Shown here: positions 1 through 10,282 of the stretch, piece by piece
Numbering within the stretch: the first letter of the stretch is position 1
Layout: each line of letters begins with the position of its first letter
Assembly (NCBI GenBank): GCA_000226015.1
Contig: JH154993.1
Span: forward strand, 16,371 to 57,454
DNA: 41,084 nt
Origin: Mnemiopsis leidyi
Lineage: Eukaryota > Ctenophora > Tentaculata > Lobata > Bolinopsidae
Direction: 5' to 3'
The notes under the pieces: model-generated
What the model saw: only the letters and a program-made list of their open reading frames with translations
What the model was told of the DNA's origin: nothing
Databases searched by the model: none
Translations under genes and position numbers: made by a program

Positions 1-301
1 CTGGGTCACGTACTGGGTCTACTCAGTGATACTACTGGGATACTACTGGGTCACTACTGGGGTACTACAGTGATACTACTGGGATACTACTGGGTCACTA
101 CTGGGCTACTCAGTGATACTACTGGGATACTACTGGGTCACTACTGGGGTACTACAGCGATACTAATGGGAAACTACTGGATCACTACTGGAGTACTTCA
201 GTGATACTAATGGGATACTACTAGGTCACTACTGGGGTACTACAGTGATATTAATGGGATACTACTGGGTCACTACTGGGGTACTACAGTAATACTACTG
301 G
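1..301. repeat. Tandem array, ~44-bp higher-order unit
   Basis: This is a direct tandem array. The phrase GGGTCACTACTGG recurs about every 43-46 bp (near 48, 92, 135, 181 with a variant, 227 and 269). Inside each unit are sub-repeats of a ~10-bp motif (TACTACTGGG). About 6.5 higher-order copies are present and the array runs off the left edge. Open frames across it are by-products of the repeat and are not called as genes. Confidence 0.9.
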
Positions 302-384
302 TCTCAGTAAACTATAGGTAATTATATAATATTAAGTATAGGCAAAATTCAACTAATCTTTGTAACCAATGTAGAAGAAGGAGG
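302..384 (+). repeat. 83-bp dispersed repeat, copy 1
   Basis: This copy starts TCTCAGTAAACTATAGG and ends near GAAGAAGGAGG. A second copy in the same orientation lies at 8582-8664, with about 7 mismatches over 83 bp. It sits between two blocks of the TACTACTGGG array. No terminal inverted repeat or target duplication was recognised. Confidence 0.85.
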
Positions 385-424
385 GAATGTATAGTCAGTC
401 GGTCGGGAAAGAATGTCAGTTACT

Positions 425-700
425 ACATCTACTGGGGAACTACTGGGATACTACAGTGGTACTACTGGGATACTAATGGGATACTACTGGGGCACCACTG
501 TGTTCCTTATGGGGTACTACAGTGGTATTACGTGGATATTACTGGGGTACCACTGGATATTACTGTAGTTCCAAAGGAGTGATACAAGGGTGCTACAGGA
601 GAAACATAGGAATACTTCTGGGGTTCTACAGACTACCAAGTAGGGGTACTACTATGGTACTGCTTGAATGGGCTGACCGACAACTAAGAACCAATCAATT
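425..700. repeat. Degenerate TACTACTGGG tandem array, left part
   Basis: This is the same ~10-12 bp sub-repeat as at 1-301 (GGGATACTACTGG, GGTACTACAGTGG variants) but more diverged and without clear higher-order periodicity. It is separated from the main degenerate array by the FLYWCH/MULE remnant and unique sequence at about 700-1540. Confidence 0.8.
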
Positions 701-850
701 TCACCTTGATTTACCTTGTTAACTAATTAACATGCTAGGCCTGAGAAATTCGTCAATCATGACGTTTTACCGACAACTAAGAACCTCTGTAATGTGAGAA
801 CCTCTAGTGACACTCCAATACACAATAGTCCTAGTCCTATAATATAAGTC

Positions 851-1259
851 TTATGAATGTTTATTTGATTCCAGAACCCTAAAGGGAGGGACACGTTCCT
901 CATAGTCCACAATCACTGAGCCAAGGTAAGTATTCTCAAAATAATTCACCACAACCATCAACTGGGGGTAGTTTGATTGGATGTAATAAGTTATCTCGTA
1001 GAACACATCCTCAACATCTACAATTGGAACAAAGGCAAAAAGGGGCAAGGATGTTCTGGGTCACAGACAGCGGTTGCTCGGCAGCTTTCCTCTACAGTGT
1101 GGAAAGGACTTCACGTTTGAGAGGAGCAGCGTTGTCATCAGGGTGCAGGTGGATGTGAGGAGTATCTCTAGGCTTCTTTCTTGAGTAGATGAATCCGTCT
1201 GAGTCCACCATGTGTTGAGATCCTCTCTGTCCATCGATGAATTTGGAGAAGGTAGGCAT
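851..1259 (-). pseudogene. Decayed FLYWCH/MULE transposase remnant
   Basis: On the minus strand, starting at an ATG at 1259, a short frame resembles the N-terminal FLYWCH zinc-finger region of Mutator-like transposase proteins (GQRGSQHMVDSDGFIYSRKK). It then jumps to a HxHPDD-like segment and KREVLSTL before a stop near 1096. A second frame (about 1048 down to 851) resembles the C-terminal part downstream of a MULE transposase core, with FAFVPIVDVEDVFYE and NYFENTYLG. The FLYWCH Trp/Cys core and the whole catalytic middle are missing, so this is an internally deleted copy. The family assignment is from remembered motif resemblance, not a search. The remnant is flanked on both sides by TACTACTGGG arrays. 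Confidence 0.55.
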
Positions 1260-1544
1260 GTTGAGTCAAGTGATACTCCTCAGTTCCATGGTTCCGTATA
1301 TATACCATAGCGTAGATCGTACATTAACAGCTGATCAAAGTTCTATAACTCACCCTGCTTGTCCTCGGCTCACGTGCTCCATGTCCTCAACACCTAAGTT
1401 GGTTCTCAGATATCCACCTGAATCCCACCAAAGCTAGTGGATCACATCACAAATGAAACGTCACTAATTACATCTAGTCAGGTGATCCCTGTGGGAACCG
1501 GGATCGATTGGTTCACAGTTGTCGGTCACCGCTTGAATGCTTCC

Positions 1545-2605
1545 CGGGTACTACAGCTGGATTACTACTGGGGTACTACTGGCTTACTGGGGTACTATAG
1601 AATTGTACTGAGGTACTACTATGGTATCGTTGCATCGGGGTACTCCTAGGGTACTATTGGACCTTGAGTACTACATGTGCATTGATGGGGCACTGCTGTG
1701 TACTACTGGTTCACTACTGTGCTATTACCGTGGTTGAAAAAGGTTCTATTGGGTTAACACTGGAGAACCTTTGGGTTACACTTTCGCACTACTGCGATAC
1801 TACTGAGGTTCTACAGGGATACTACAAGGATATTACTGGGTGCCACTGCGTTATTACTAGGATTTACCTGGAGTACTACAGGGGTACCACTGGAGTACTA
1901 CTTGTGCACTTCAGGAGTACTAGTGGGGTACCATTGGGTTACTATTAGGGTACTTTAGAACTACTTAGTTGGGGTACTGCTGGGATTCTACTGGGATACT
2001 ACTGGGATACTACTGGGGTACTGCAAAAGTACATGTGAGGTACTGCAGTTTTACTTAGTTGGGGCACTACTAAGGTAGTTCTGGGATACTTCTCAGTGCT
2101 GGAGCACTACAGCTTTGTTACTACTGAGATACTACTGGATAACTTTTGGGACACTTCTGGGGTACCACTGTGGTACTTCTGGGGTCGTAGGGGTTTAACT
2201 AAGGTACTACTGGGGTATTGCTAGTGAACTGCTTGAATACAACTAGGGTACTACTTTGGTATAGGGGTACTACTGGGATACTGATAGGGTACTACAGGAA
2301 TGCTACTGGGTTACTACTGGGGTACTGCAGGGACACTACAGGGGTGTTGCTGGGGTACAATTGCAGCACCACTGGGGTACAACTGTGGTACTACCGGGAT
2401 ACTACATGGGTAGTTTAGGAGTGCTACTGGAGAACTACTAAGTACTGGGGTACAAAAGGGACAGAAAAGGGGTTAAATTGGGACACTACCTGGGTACTAC
2501 AGTGGTATAGGTACTCCTGTGGTACTACTGGATTACTACTGGTGTTTTACAGTGGCTTATAGGGGTACTATTCGGATATTATTGGGGTACCACAGGAGTA
2601 CAACT
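1545..2605. repeat. Degenerate TACTACTGGG tandem array, main part
   Basis: About 1.06 kb of diverged GGGTACTACTGG / GGATACTACTGG units, all in one direction. Several open frames cross it (Tyr/Thr/Gly-rich, repeating GYYR.TTG), but they only reflect the repeat and lack any recognisable domain. I regard it as satellite-like DNA. Confidence 0.88.
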
Positions 2606-3558
2606 GACAGCAAGACTAGACCTTGTATGATCTTTTGCATTAAAGCATTAAGAAAGAACTTAACTCACTGTTTCATCTCTAAAACTTTGCCTGACTCTTT
2701 TCCTTACCAGTTGCAACTAGGACATAGATTATCATTTCAAGACAGTAATGAACGACCATGATCCCTTTCTTATAGTAGTTAATCTCTCTAACATGTGTTT
2801 CTACTCATTTGCCATTGTTGAATGCAAAAATATGGTCTACCTTTACTGAGTGAAACATAATTAAGTCTATTCGATGTAAACTAGTTATAAAATGATCTCT
2901 TTTAAAGCTTTCTCAGGTGAAATTGATGAAAATAACCGTATTTTGGCCAGTTTTGATCATATCTCCCATAATTATAACCCAATATACCACCTAAAGTTGG
3001 ATAAAGTCATAAAATTTTAGGGCCCAAAAAGTCCCATTTTTACCTTCGGGGACCCCTCAAGGGCCCTTAAAAAATGGGCTTTTTTGGGCTTTTTAGGGAC
3101 GTGGCCCCCCCCCCCCTAGTTAAATGTGTTTTACACAGCTTCATGTAAATACTGAAATGACGTTGTTGGTGCAACTCAAGTAAGTGCTTTAGTGGTTGGA
3201 TGCTATTGTTGGTATAACTGTGACTAACCACAACCATGTCGCAAGATTAGGTCAGGACACGGTCTGCTGAAGTTAAAGTTAGGATTACAATAAAATTAGA
3301 AATTGTCTTAAGAAGTGCTTGAGCAGAAAGTATAAATTTCCGGTAAAAGTGATGTAAAACTTTTCTGTTTGATGTTGAGTTGATGGCAATCGCTGTTGAT
3401 GAAGATGATTAATGCTTGTCATTATGTCTGTCTTGCTGCATTTCTATTTCACCGGCTGGTACTGAATCGTTATGTGCTGAGTTCCGATTAAGAGAAAAAA
3501 CACTGAAATTTGTCAGAACATTTGAAAACTCTTTCAATTGTTTTCGTACTGATTTTAT
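2606..3558. other. Noncoding spacer with a hairpin-forming segment
   Basis: I see no convincing exon here. The notable element is an imperfect inverted repeat with arms at about 3022-3041 and 3068-3089 (GCCCAAAAAGTCCCATTTTT against AAAAAATGGGCTTTTTTGGGC-type sequence). Its spacer is GC-rich, and a run of C residues follows near 3105. It could be a small foldback element. Confidence 0.5.
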
Positions 3559-4012
3559 TTAGAAATCATCATAAAGGAATGGGTTGATCATTGAGTTTAT
3601 AGGCAATATGATCATGGACAATAAGCCATACCAAGGCGTAGCATCCACGAATTCAAACGAATGCAAAGCACAGACGAAAATGAACGGGATCCAACAGCAG
3701 AAATCAGTTGTTATGATAAACGCTATCTTCCTATTCATGCTGTTCATTCGTTTTGACTCATTTTGACCTCCTGTGGCGTTAGACGACCGGCTTGTGATAA
3801 GATTGATAAAAATATAGGAAATTAAGATATACAGGAAACAGGAGAAATTTATAGCAAGGATACTCCAAACAAACATTCTCTGTGGATCGTCTCTAACCAC
3901 AAAGTATTTGAAAAGACACACTGGAGGGGTGGATACTACTGACCATTGATAGTTTGGTGTAATTGTTTGGACATTTTCTACATTCTGGAATTCTTCACTG
4001 TTTATCTAAGCC
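3559..4012 (-). pseudogene. LGR/relaxin-receptor-like GPCR fragment (TM5-TM7)
   Basis: A minus-strand frame is open from just after a TAG near 4015 down to the stop at 3559. It encodes an extracellular-loop-2-like segment with Cys (TPPVCLFKYFVV), then TM5 (MFVWSILAINFSCFLYILI), an intracellular loop, TM6 with the CWxP motif (FCCWIPFIF) and TM7 with NPxxY (INPFLY). The protein stops three residues later, without the usual C-terminal tail. The pattern FxxTDFCCW.P and LPxNSxxNPxLY is typical of leucine-rich-repeat GPCRs (glycoprotein hormone / relaxin receptor group). No TM1-TM4 or LRR exons were found upstream on this strand within 1 kb, and there is no good initiator ATG. It is either a truncated pseudogene or a last exon with a distant upstream part; I favour truncation. 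Confidence 0.6.
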
Positions 4013-4015
4013 TCA

Positions 4016-5160
4016 GATGGGATTTGCCAGCAAAGTCAAAATATCTCTTGAAGTTTAGTTGAAGAGTTCACCGTTAATGAGTTAAATTTTAAATCATCGA
4101 GACGTTTAACGTGAATATTCTTTGACAGTGAACGTTTTTCAGGAAAGTCCGGGAGGTAGCTGCAAGTGTAGAAAATTTTGACTTTTTTCAATGCGGTTCA
4201 AACTTTACTATAGCTCTACAAAGTTCCATGTGGCAATTAAGTTAAAAAGTTTTTGCGATACAAAGTTAAGATAATTAAAATAATACTCAATGTTGCACGT
4301 GACTTACGGCACCCTCGGGTACGGTATTGTACAGGGGCTGCAACCATTCAACTACAGTCCTGAAAATAGTGAAATTTATCTTAGTATTTCAATATGAAAG
4401 ATATAGATCAATCGAATAGTAAAATCGTCTGGAATTACCTACAAATTCTCCCTCACTGACCAAAAATATCCCTTCTTCTATAATAGTCTATAATTAATTT
4501 TAACTGTCACGAGTATTTATAGATTTTTGCATGTTTTCCCGTTACGGACATATCACTTCAACTCCACAGGAGGTGACACTATAATCATCATCACTTCTGA
4601 AGAAGCTTGGAGGTCACCAGATTCGAGTTTCCTCGCCAGATAAACCTCTCGATTACTGCAGCTGTCGACTTGGCTATTTTTCGCTGTGATAATGCCGCAT
4701 AATTGGTTGACGAGCGGGCGTTTTTGTCATACCTAGCATTCCCTGCAAGTTTTGCCATTTGTGTCTTTTTGTTCTTAAGGACTAATTCACTTCTCGTTGA
4801 CGTCTGTTCTTTGGCCTTGTAGGGCTGTAGGGTTTCCATAAACTGACGTCCGTAAAATTAAGAAAATCGGACTTATTTCTGCTTTCCTTAACGTCTCCAA
4901 ATATTTGCCTCGTTCTTAATTGCAAGCCCCATGCTCCCTTTCTCAAGCATTTTAGTTAACCGTCGTTTGTGGATGTCTCTTGTCAAATCTGCTAACATAT
5001 AATAACCAAAACTATCGTTTTCTCCTGATTCTTTTATTCATACATACACCTGCATAAAAAACGTAACATTGACGGTCATGATTATGAATGTTCGTTTTGA
5101 ATTCTTGCCATCTTCTAGGTATCTCTGACAGCGACACCCACGAAGTTTTCATTGACCACG
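4016..5160. other. Spacer between GPCR fragment and Ly6 gene
   Basis: No supported gene. A minus-strand ATG frame of 82 codons (4839-4591) is Lys/Ser/Asn-rich with no recognisable domain, and I do not call it. A possible splice acceptor (CTTCTAG at about 5112-5118) lies 40 bp upstream of the Ly6 ATG and could mark a 5' UTR intron. Confidence 0.4.
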
Positions 5161-5865
5161 ATGACCTACACCAAAATCCTTCTTATCCTCGCTCTAGTAC
5201 CATCCTCCTGCGCTATGAAATGCTTGGAATGTATGGAAAGTCGAGTCGAGATCGGAAACTCCAACACCGCAGACCCGGGCCCCTCCTTCTCCCCCAGCTG
5301 CAGTGCGGAACACAACATAACGACCTGCCCCAGGGTCAGAGGTGATCCAGGCTGCTTCATGATAAGAGTATCTCACGGTGGTCACCACTACGGGGTTTCT
5401 ATAACAAACCGGATGATTCACAGGGGTTGTCGTCATGGCAACGAGGAGACCATGTGTGATCAGATCAGATCCCACCTGGGTCCTCTAACTGTCGGGGCGG
5501 TGTATTGTAAAGTAGAGCTCTGCCAGGGCGATCTTTGTAATGCGGGAGTTTGGGGAGAGGAGGGTGGAGAGGAGGTAGACGATCAGGGTGGGGCTGATGA
5601 TAAGAGAGGTGGGGCAGGTGGAAGTGAGGCTGAGAGGAAGGGAAGAGGCGATTTTCGTCAAACTCAGGAATCTCGACAAAACGGTGGAATTGCAGCAGCT
5701 CAAACCAACTTTGAAGGAGAGAAAATGGACGAAAAGACGGACAAAAATAAGGAAAGCAAGAAGAAGCGAGGGAAAGACAAGAAAGGTGGAAAGAACAAGA
5801 AAATGAAGAGGAAGAAGAGGAGGAAGGTTAAATCTGCCAAGCTTTCAAGACAGAGAAAGTTGTGA
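5161..5865 (+). CDS. Secreted Ly6/uPAR (three-finger) domain protein with basic tail
   Basis: This is a single-exon frame of 234 residues. I start at the ATG at 5161 (MTYTKILLILALVPSS), which opens a clear signal peptide. The Ly6/uPAR (LU) domain follows at about residues 19-112. It begins with the paired motif CLEC and ends with the family hallmark LCN (CQGDLCN). It has ten cysteines, as expected for the three-finger fold with five disulfides. After it come an acidic Glu/Gly/Asp stretch and then a strongly basic C-terminus of about 60 residues rich in Lys-Lys/Lys-Arg runs. No GPI-attachment hydrophobic tail is seen, so secretion with matrix, heparan or nucleic-acid binding by the basic tail is inferred, not shown. 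Other LU proteins act as receptor ligands or modulators; the function here is unknown. The gene lies on the same strand as the GBF1 exons and could sit inside a long GBF1 intron. Confidence 0.75.
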   Translation: MTYTKILLILALVPSSCAMKCLECMESRVEIGNSNTADPGPSFSPSCSAEHNITTCPRVRGDPGCFMIRVSHGGHHYGVSITNRMIHRGCRHGNEETMCDQIRSHLGPLTVGAVYCKVELCQGDLCNAGVWGEEGGEEVDDQGGADDKRGGAGGSEAERKGRGDFRQTQESRQNGGIAAAQTNFEGEKMDEKTDKNKESKKKRGKDKKGGKNKKMKRKKRRKVKSAKLSRQRKL

Positions 5866-6756
5866 AATTTGTCCTAAAACACTTGAATCGTAAAGAACCA
5901 TGACCGTTGCTCCGTTATTAATCTCAATTCTCCCTCTATTTAGGAACAGTTTTCATTGGCGTCCAATCTGAGATTAAGCCGCCCATGAGGTATTCAGAGG
6001 GGCGTAGCCCTTTACTGGAATCTGGACAACTGAGGATGTCAACCGTTTCATAGAGACAAAACATTCCTTCATTTCGCGGACTTGTGGCGGGTGATTGGCT
6101 CAGATTATCGATCCCACAACCGCCAAGAATTTTTCATCGCCAGCGGGCTTGAGGAGCATTGCATGGCTTCTCGGAGAGGACGCAGCCGGATATAAAACTG
6201 TACGAGAGCAATTAAGAGAGTGTTATGTCAAATATCAGGAATAATTCTCAGCGATTTTTGTTGACAGCTGCCATTACCTGTTGATTTAGAGAATTAGGTG
6301 CCGATGATCGGACTGGTATTTGTAATTCTCTCAGACAAACTGAGTTAAACCAATATAGAGATCCGCAACACTCATCAGTATAGGAATTTTGGTTAGACTT
6401 AGAGACCGTCTGTGAAAATGATAAAACTAGATTGTACGGACAACTTGATTATTGCTATATGTTTTTATCAAATTAGGTCAGAGCCTTCATGATCTTAGTT
6501 ATGAGACTGGTTTTAGTTTTAGTGACGACGTTACAAAAATATCGAATGACTGCTTCAAAATGAAATTTTGAGTTATTCAGTTTCAAGACCAGCGTTTTAT
6601 TTTAACGATAAAGTCTAAGATTAGACTTCCTCCAAGTTTGTGGAATGGTGCCGGGCCAAATTATTTCTCGGATTCAGGAATCAGAAATTGAACATACCTC
6701 AAAATTAAACCTTAATTCCACCGTAAATGTAAAAGCTGATGATTTGTCTATTTCAG
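5866..6756. other. Spacer or GBF1 intron with a TATA-like site
   Basis: No exon recognised on either strand. A TATAAAA heptamer at 6191-6197 on the plus strand lies in a locally GC-richer patch and could be a core promoter, but no coding start follows closely. The end of the segment (pyrimidine-rich TTTGTCTATTTCAG, ending 6756) is the splice acceptor of the first visible GBF1 exon. Confidence 0.4.
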
Positions 6757-8071
6757 GCGTTTTTGCAACACCTCAGTCCACTTCTCTCACTTCCTGGATT
6801 CACTGATCTCTGGCTGGATATTCTGGACTTTATGGACAAGTACATTCACAGTGGGAACTCGGATCTGTTGGTGAGTTTGTTATTCCCAGTTAATAACGAA
6901 GTGACGCACATATTCATTAGCTTTTGTGAATAACCCAACTCTGGTCGTCGAAATATTTTTACAAAATATATTTTGGTCCTAAATTAGGGACTGTGAATGA
7001 TAACGATGGACTCATTCATCAGGGTGAGGCGATTCCTGAGAACCTGAAGAACATGCTGTTAGTGATGAGTAACGCAGCTGTGTTTGAAGTCGACAACAAC
7101 TATCTGATGGAACGGAACAGATTAAACAATGAACCTAATTCTCCTCCAACTGAAGGTAGTAAAGCTGGTTAAGTTTAGTTTTGATGGACATATGGTCCGA
7201 TATGCCTATATATAGTATAGTATGGTTTATGACGTGGTACATTCTCTATCACTTTTATTTTTTCCATCGTGTTATTTATCTCACTAATCTACACCGATAA
7301 CCACCTTATCAGGGGGTGAGAGAACATTGTGGGTTACCACGTGGGAGCGTATACACAAGTTCCTACCGGGTCTTCAAGAGGAACTGTTTCCTGCTCCGCC
7401 CATGAAAACTAAGAGTGAACCAGCAGTTACAGACTCTGCTGCTCCACAGCCGGAGATGAAGAAAATGGTCAAATCGGATTATAAAGTCACAGGTTTAGGT
7501 TAATACTGAGTTACTCTTGAAGAGTCGGTGCACTTTTTTTATGTTCGCTTTAAAATTAGAAAGGTATATTCAAGCACCTTTTGAAATTGAAAAATATATA
7601 AATGCTTAATAAGTTTTAGTTCCAACCTTACATTGTAGTGAGATTTGTTGTTGTATTCGAGCATATTGTGCGCCCCCTTACAGCATCACATAGCATACCA
7701 TTATCTCATACCCAGACTATAACTCTAGACCTGTGAGTGTGGACGCAGAATCTCCAGCGCCTCTTCCACCGAACACTCCAGCTGACAACGCTCCAGCTTC
7801 TCCTCCACAGAACCCTCACTCCTCCAAATCTGACGAAGCAGGAGATCTTGTCACCTCCCCTACAAACATTGCCCCTCCTCCTCTTCCCGTCTCCAATGTA
7901 GCGCTCCCGCCCCTTCCTACCGACCTCCAGAACCTCATGTCATCCATCCCGCAGTTGGTTCCTGGGAAAGCTATAAGACCGGTAGAAGTTCAGACTCAGA
8001 ATCAACCCGTTACTAGGGCGAGTGGAGCTCCTGTCACACTAGAGCCCTTGTCGTCCTATCTCACCAAATAG
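6757..8071 (+). CDS. GBF1: GBF1-type Arf guanine nucleotide exchange factor, C-terminal exons
   Basis: Four exons join in phase: 6757-6870, 7023-7155, 7313-7492 and 7716-8071, with the stop TAG at 8069-8071. All have GT donors and AG acceptors. The first two encode a segment very close to the HDS3-region helices of animal GBF1 (FLQHLSPLLSLPGF..LWL.ILDFMDKY, then EAIPENLKNMLLVM). The third contains LWVTTWERIHKFLPGLQEELF, again GBF1-like. The last encodes a Pro/Ala/Ser-rich tail, as in the family. GBF1 is the large Sec7-domain exchange factor that loads Arf1 with GTP at the cis-Golgi and ER-Golgi intermediate compartment, allowing COPI recruitment. The Sec7, DCB and HUS regions are not in the window. 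Either they lie left of position 1 across an intron of more than 6.7 kb, or this is a truncated duplicate. The frame is intact, with no stops or frameshifts, which favours a functional 3' end. A candidate poly(A) signal ATTAAA is at 8206-8211. Confidence 0.85.
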
Positions 8072-9480
8072 ATGTCATGACGAATTGTAGTGTTAGAATA
8101 ACTGTGTTTGAGTTTCAAGAATTTTAATGAGAATTGTTATTGTAAATGGAAAGGAGTTTATGTTATAAACAACTCCTGGATTATTGAGTTTTAGTTTGGC
8201 GATAAATTAAATAGTCATTTCGATTTTGGATCTACTTTTAACTAATTTCACGGGGTCCATGGTCATTCTTAGATTTAGAGGTGAACTTTCTATGCCAAAA
8301 TCTTGATGTCAAAAATGTCGGAGAAAATATTGGTTTATCGAAGATTAATATATTTGTCAGGCACTTCCGGGCGGCAATTTCACTACATTAATATTTAACT
8401 TTATTAAAATCGAAAATAAGCCATCAGTCATCACGAACGTCTTGTAGATGATAACAGCAGAAAACAAGTCTTCTTTAATGAAAATTGGCATAAACATTGA
8501 TAAATGAATCTATACTTACGACAATCATCCAAATTGACCTGTCTTGTATTTCCCGATCAAATATTTGATGATTAGATACGATCTCAGTAAACTATAGGTA
8601 ATCATATAATATTAAATATAGGTAAAATTCAATTAATCTTTGTTACCAATATAGAAGAAGGAGGAAACACTTTACGACATTTTTGCCATTTTAGACAGTT
8701 GAACTTAAACCTTATGGGGGAAAATCGATGTCGAAAATGACCATGGACATGAAAGTGGAAACCCCCTCTCCATTTCATGAATTTCATGAACATAGAATGA
8801 ATCATTTTGGATTTAATATTATTTTCATCCCGAAATATCAAATAAAATTTTCAGTATTAATAATCGTGTTTATTTCTACAGCACGATAGAATAAGATAAA
8901 TAAGCACCTTACATTTTAAATCCTGTGGTGCAAAGTTGAAGTATCAACATTTCTTGGGATCACTCATATCTTACTCTATTAGTTTAAGTAATTTTGTTAA
9001 ATTACTTACGTTTTCGTATGCGCTACTGCTGAGTGATGCTGCTATAAGTATTAGGATTATCGGCTGCAGTTTTGGTGTTAACACTTTTTCTGTCTTCTAC
9101 TTTTAGTTCTAGAAATTGATGTATTAGCATGAGGTGTTTCGCAAGTTTGCTGTTAATGTGCTTGAAATTGTTTGTTGCAAATCTATTCAAAATTTAGAAA
9201 TATAAAGTTAAACGTATTTATTCTAGCGTCAATTTCTAGTAGTATTTTCGATAAAAATAACTGTGGAGTGTCCGTGGCAAATAAAAGATTTAGTTGCCTT
9301 CGGCTCATTTTAATGATGAGTGGTCTTGCTAGGTGACCTTAGTCAGAGAGTGATTATACTTAGTGATTACAAAAACGCATACAATTGAACAGTAAACAGA
9401 CCATTTCACGAATTTTTACTTGAAATACAAAAGGAATTCAACTTTGATCCGAAAAATATGTGACACGAAATTACAACCGA
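8072..9480. other. AT-rich intergenic segment
   Basis: No gene is supported on either strand. The region holds the GBF1 3' UTR, the second copy of the 83-bp dispersed repeat (listed separately) and AT-rich sequence. An 8629-8841 minus-strand frame has no recognisable features. Confidence 0.5.
8582..8664 (+). repeat. 83-bp dispersed repeat, copy 2
   Basis: This is a same-orientation relative of 302-384 (about 92% identical by eye). It begins TCTCAGTAAACTATAGG and ends GAAGAAGGAGG. It lies about 0.5 kb downstream of the GBF1 stop. The flanks of the two copies are unrelated, so the shared block looks like a mobile or transposed fragment, not part of a larger duplication. Confidence 0.85.
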
Positions 9481-9492
9481 ATCTTGCTGCTC

Positions 9493-9542
9493 AAAGCTGA
9501 ACAATGAACAAGAACGTTAGACGAATTATATCATCTCGTCAA
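9493..9542 (+). mobile_element. Diverged copy of the TTGTCGCGG/CTCGTCAA MITE (right end)
   Basis: The sequence AAAGCTGAAC...AGAACGTTAGACG...ATCTCGTCAA matches the right half of the MITE family described at 10088 and 11766. The left terminus is too diverged to place and no target duplication is readable. Confidence 0.55.
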
Positions 9543-10087
9543 ATCAATATATGACATTCTGTTAGAATTATATTTAAACGCAGATTATTTAAAAATATGA
9601 TGTTAGTTAATTATTAGCAAAAGTGCATATTTTGGATAAAAACGTCGTGGTTCCTCTTCAGAATGTGTGCAGCCTCTAAATCTAATGCTGTGCTGTACAC
9701 ATGTTAAGTTTTTGTTGTTCACTCAGTTTGTTGTCGCAACAGTATTGGAAATTACTGTTAATCTAAGTATAGGCACGTGGTAACGCTTGAATTTGACCAA
9801 GTACTTGCATTTGCAGACCCTTAATAAACCTGCAGTTTAGGCCGTTTCTCATGTAGGCTGTAAACTATTAAACATAAAGTCAAACTCAAAATGCCCCCAG
9901 TCCCGAAACACTTAATATTATGACACGCCAGCTTGTTTGGTAATGTCAATGATACGGACGCAACGCTAAGGCACTTGATGAATATAATTATAATGACCAC
10001 ACTCTGTAATCCGGTGATCGTATATGTATATCCACTAGAAGTAGTGGTGCTGAATATGAGGTGCTACTGCTAGAGATCGGGGTGCTG

Positions 10088-10170
10088 TTGTCGCGGTGAT
10101 ACCCGACTCACGCAGCTAAAGCTGAACGAGATCGTTTCGTTAGAACGTTAGACGGATATAATCTCGTCAA
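10088..10170 (+). mobile_element. 83-bp MITE with 8-bp target duplication
   Basis: The element runs from TTGTCGCGGTGATACCCG to ATCTCGTCAA. Reverse-complementing the right end gives TTGACGAGATTATATCCG, an imperfect terminal inverted repeat of the left end (about 18 of 25 positions agree). It is flanked by the exact direct repeat GGGTGCTG (10080-10087 and 10171-10178). It has no coding capacity. It differs from the 11766 copy mainly by a short insertion after GCTGAAC. Confidence 0.85.
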
Positions 10171-10282
10171 GGGTGCTGGTGAGTGGTGCTGCGTAGCTTG
10201 TACTTGTAATTGTACAGCGCACACACCCTCCCGAGATTTATTTCCTGGAGAGAATTTGCTTTCGCTTTGAATAAGGGTAGGA

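Noticed and set aside
1664..2418. Tyr/Thr/Gly-rich repeat protein on the plus strand
   Set aside because: The frames are by-products of the TACTACTGGG tandem array, open in more than one frame and broken by stops, with no start context or domain.
4591..4839. 82-codon Lys-rich minus-strand ORF
   Set aside because: No domain, splice or expression cue, and the composition matches AT-rich noncoding sequence.
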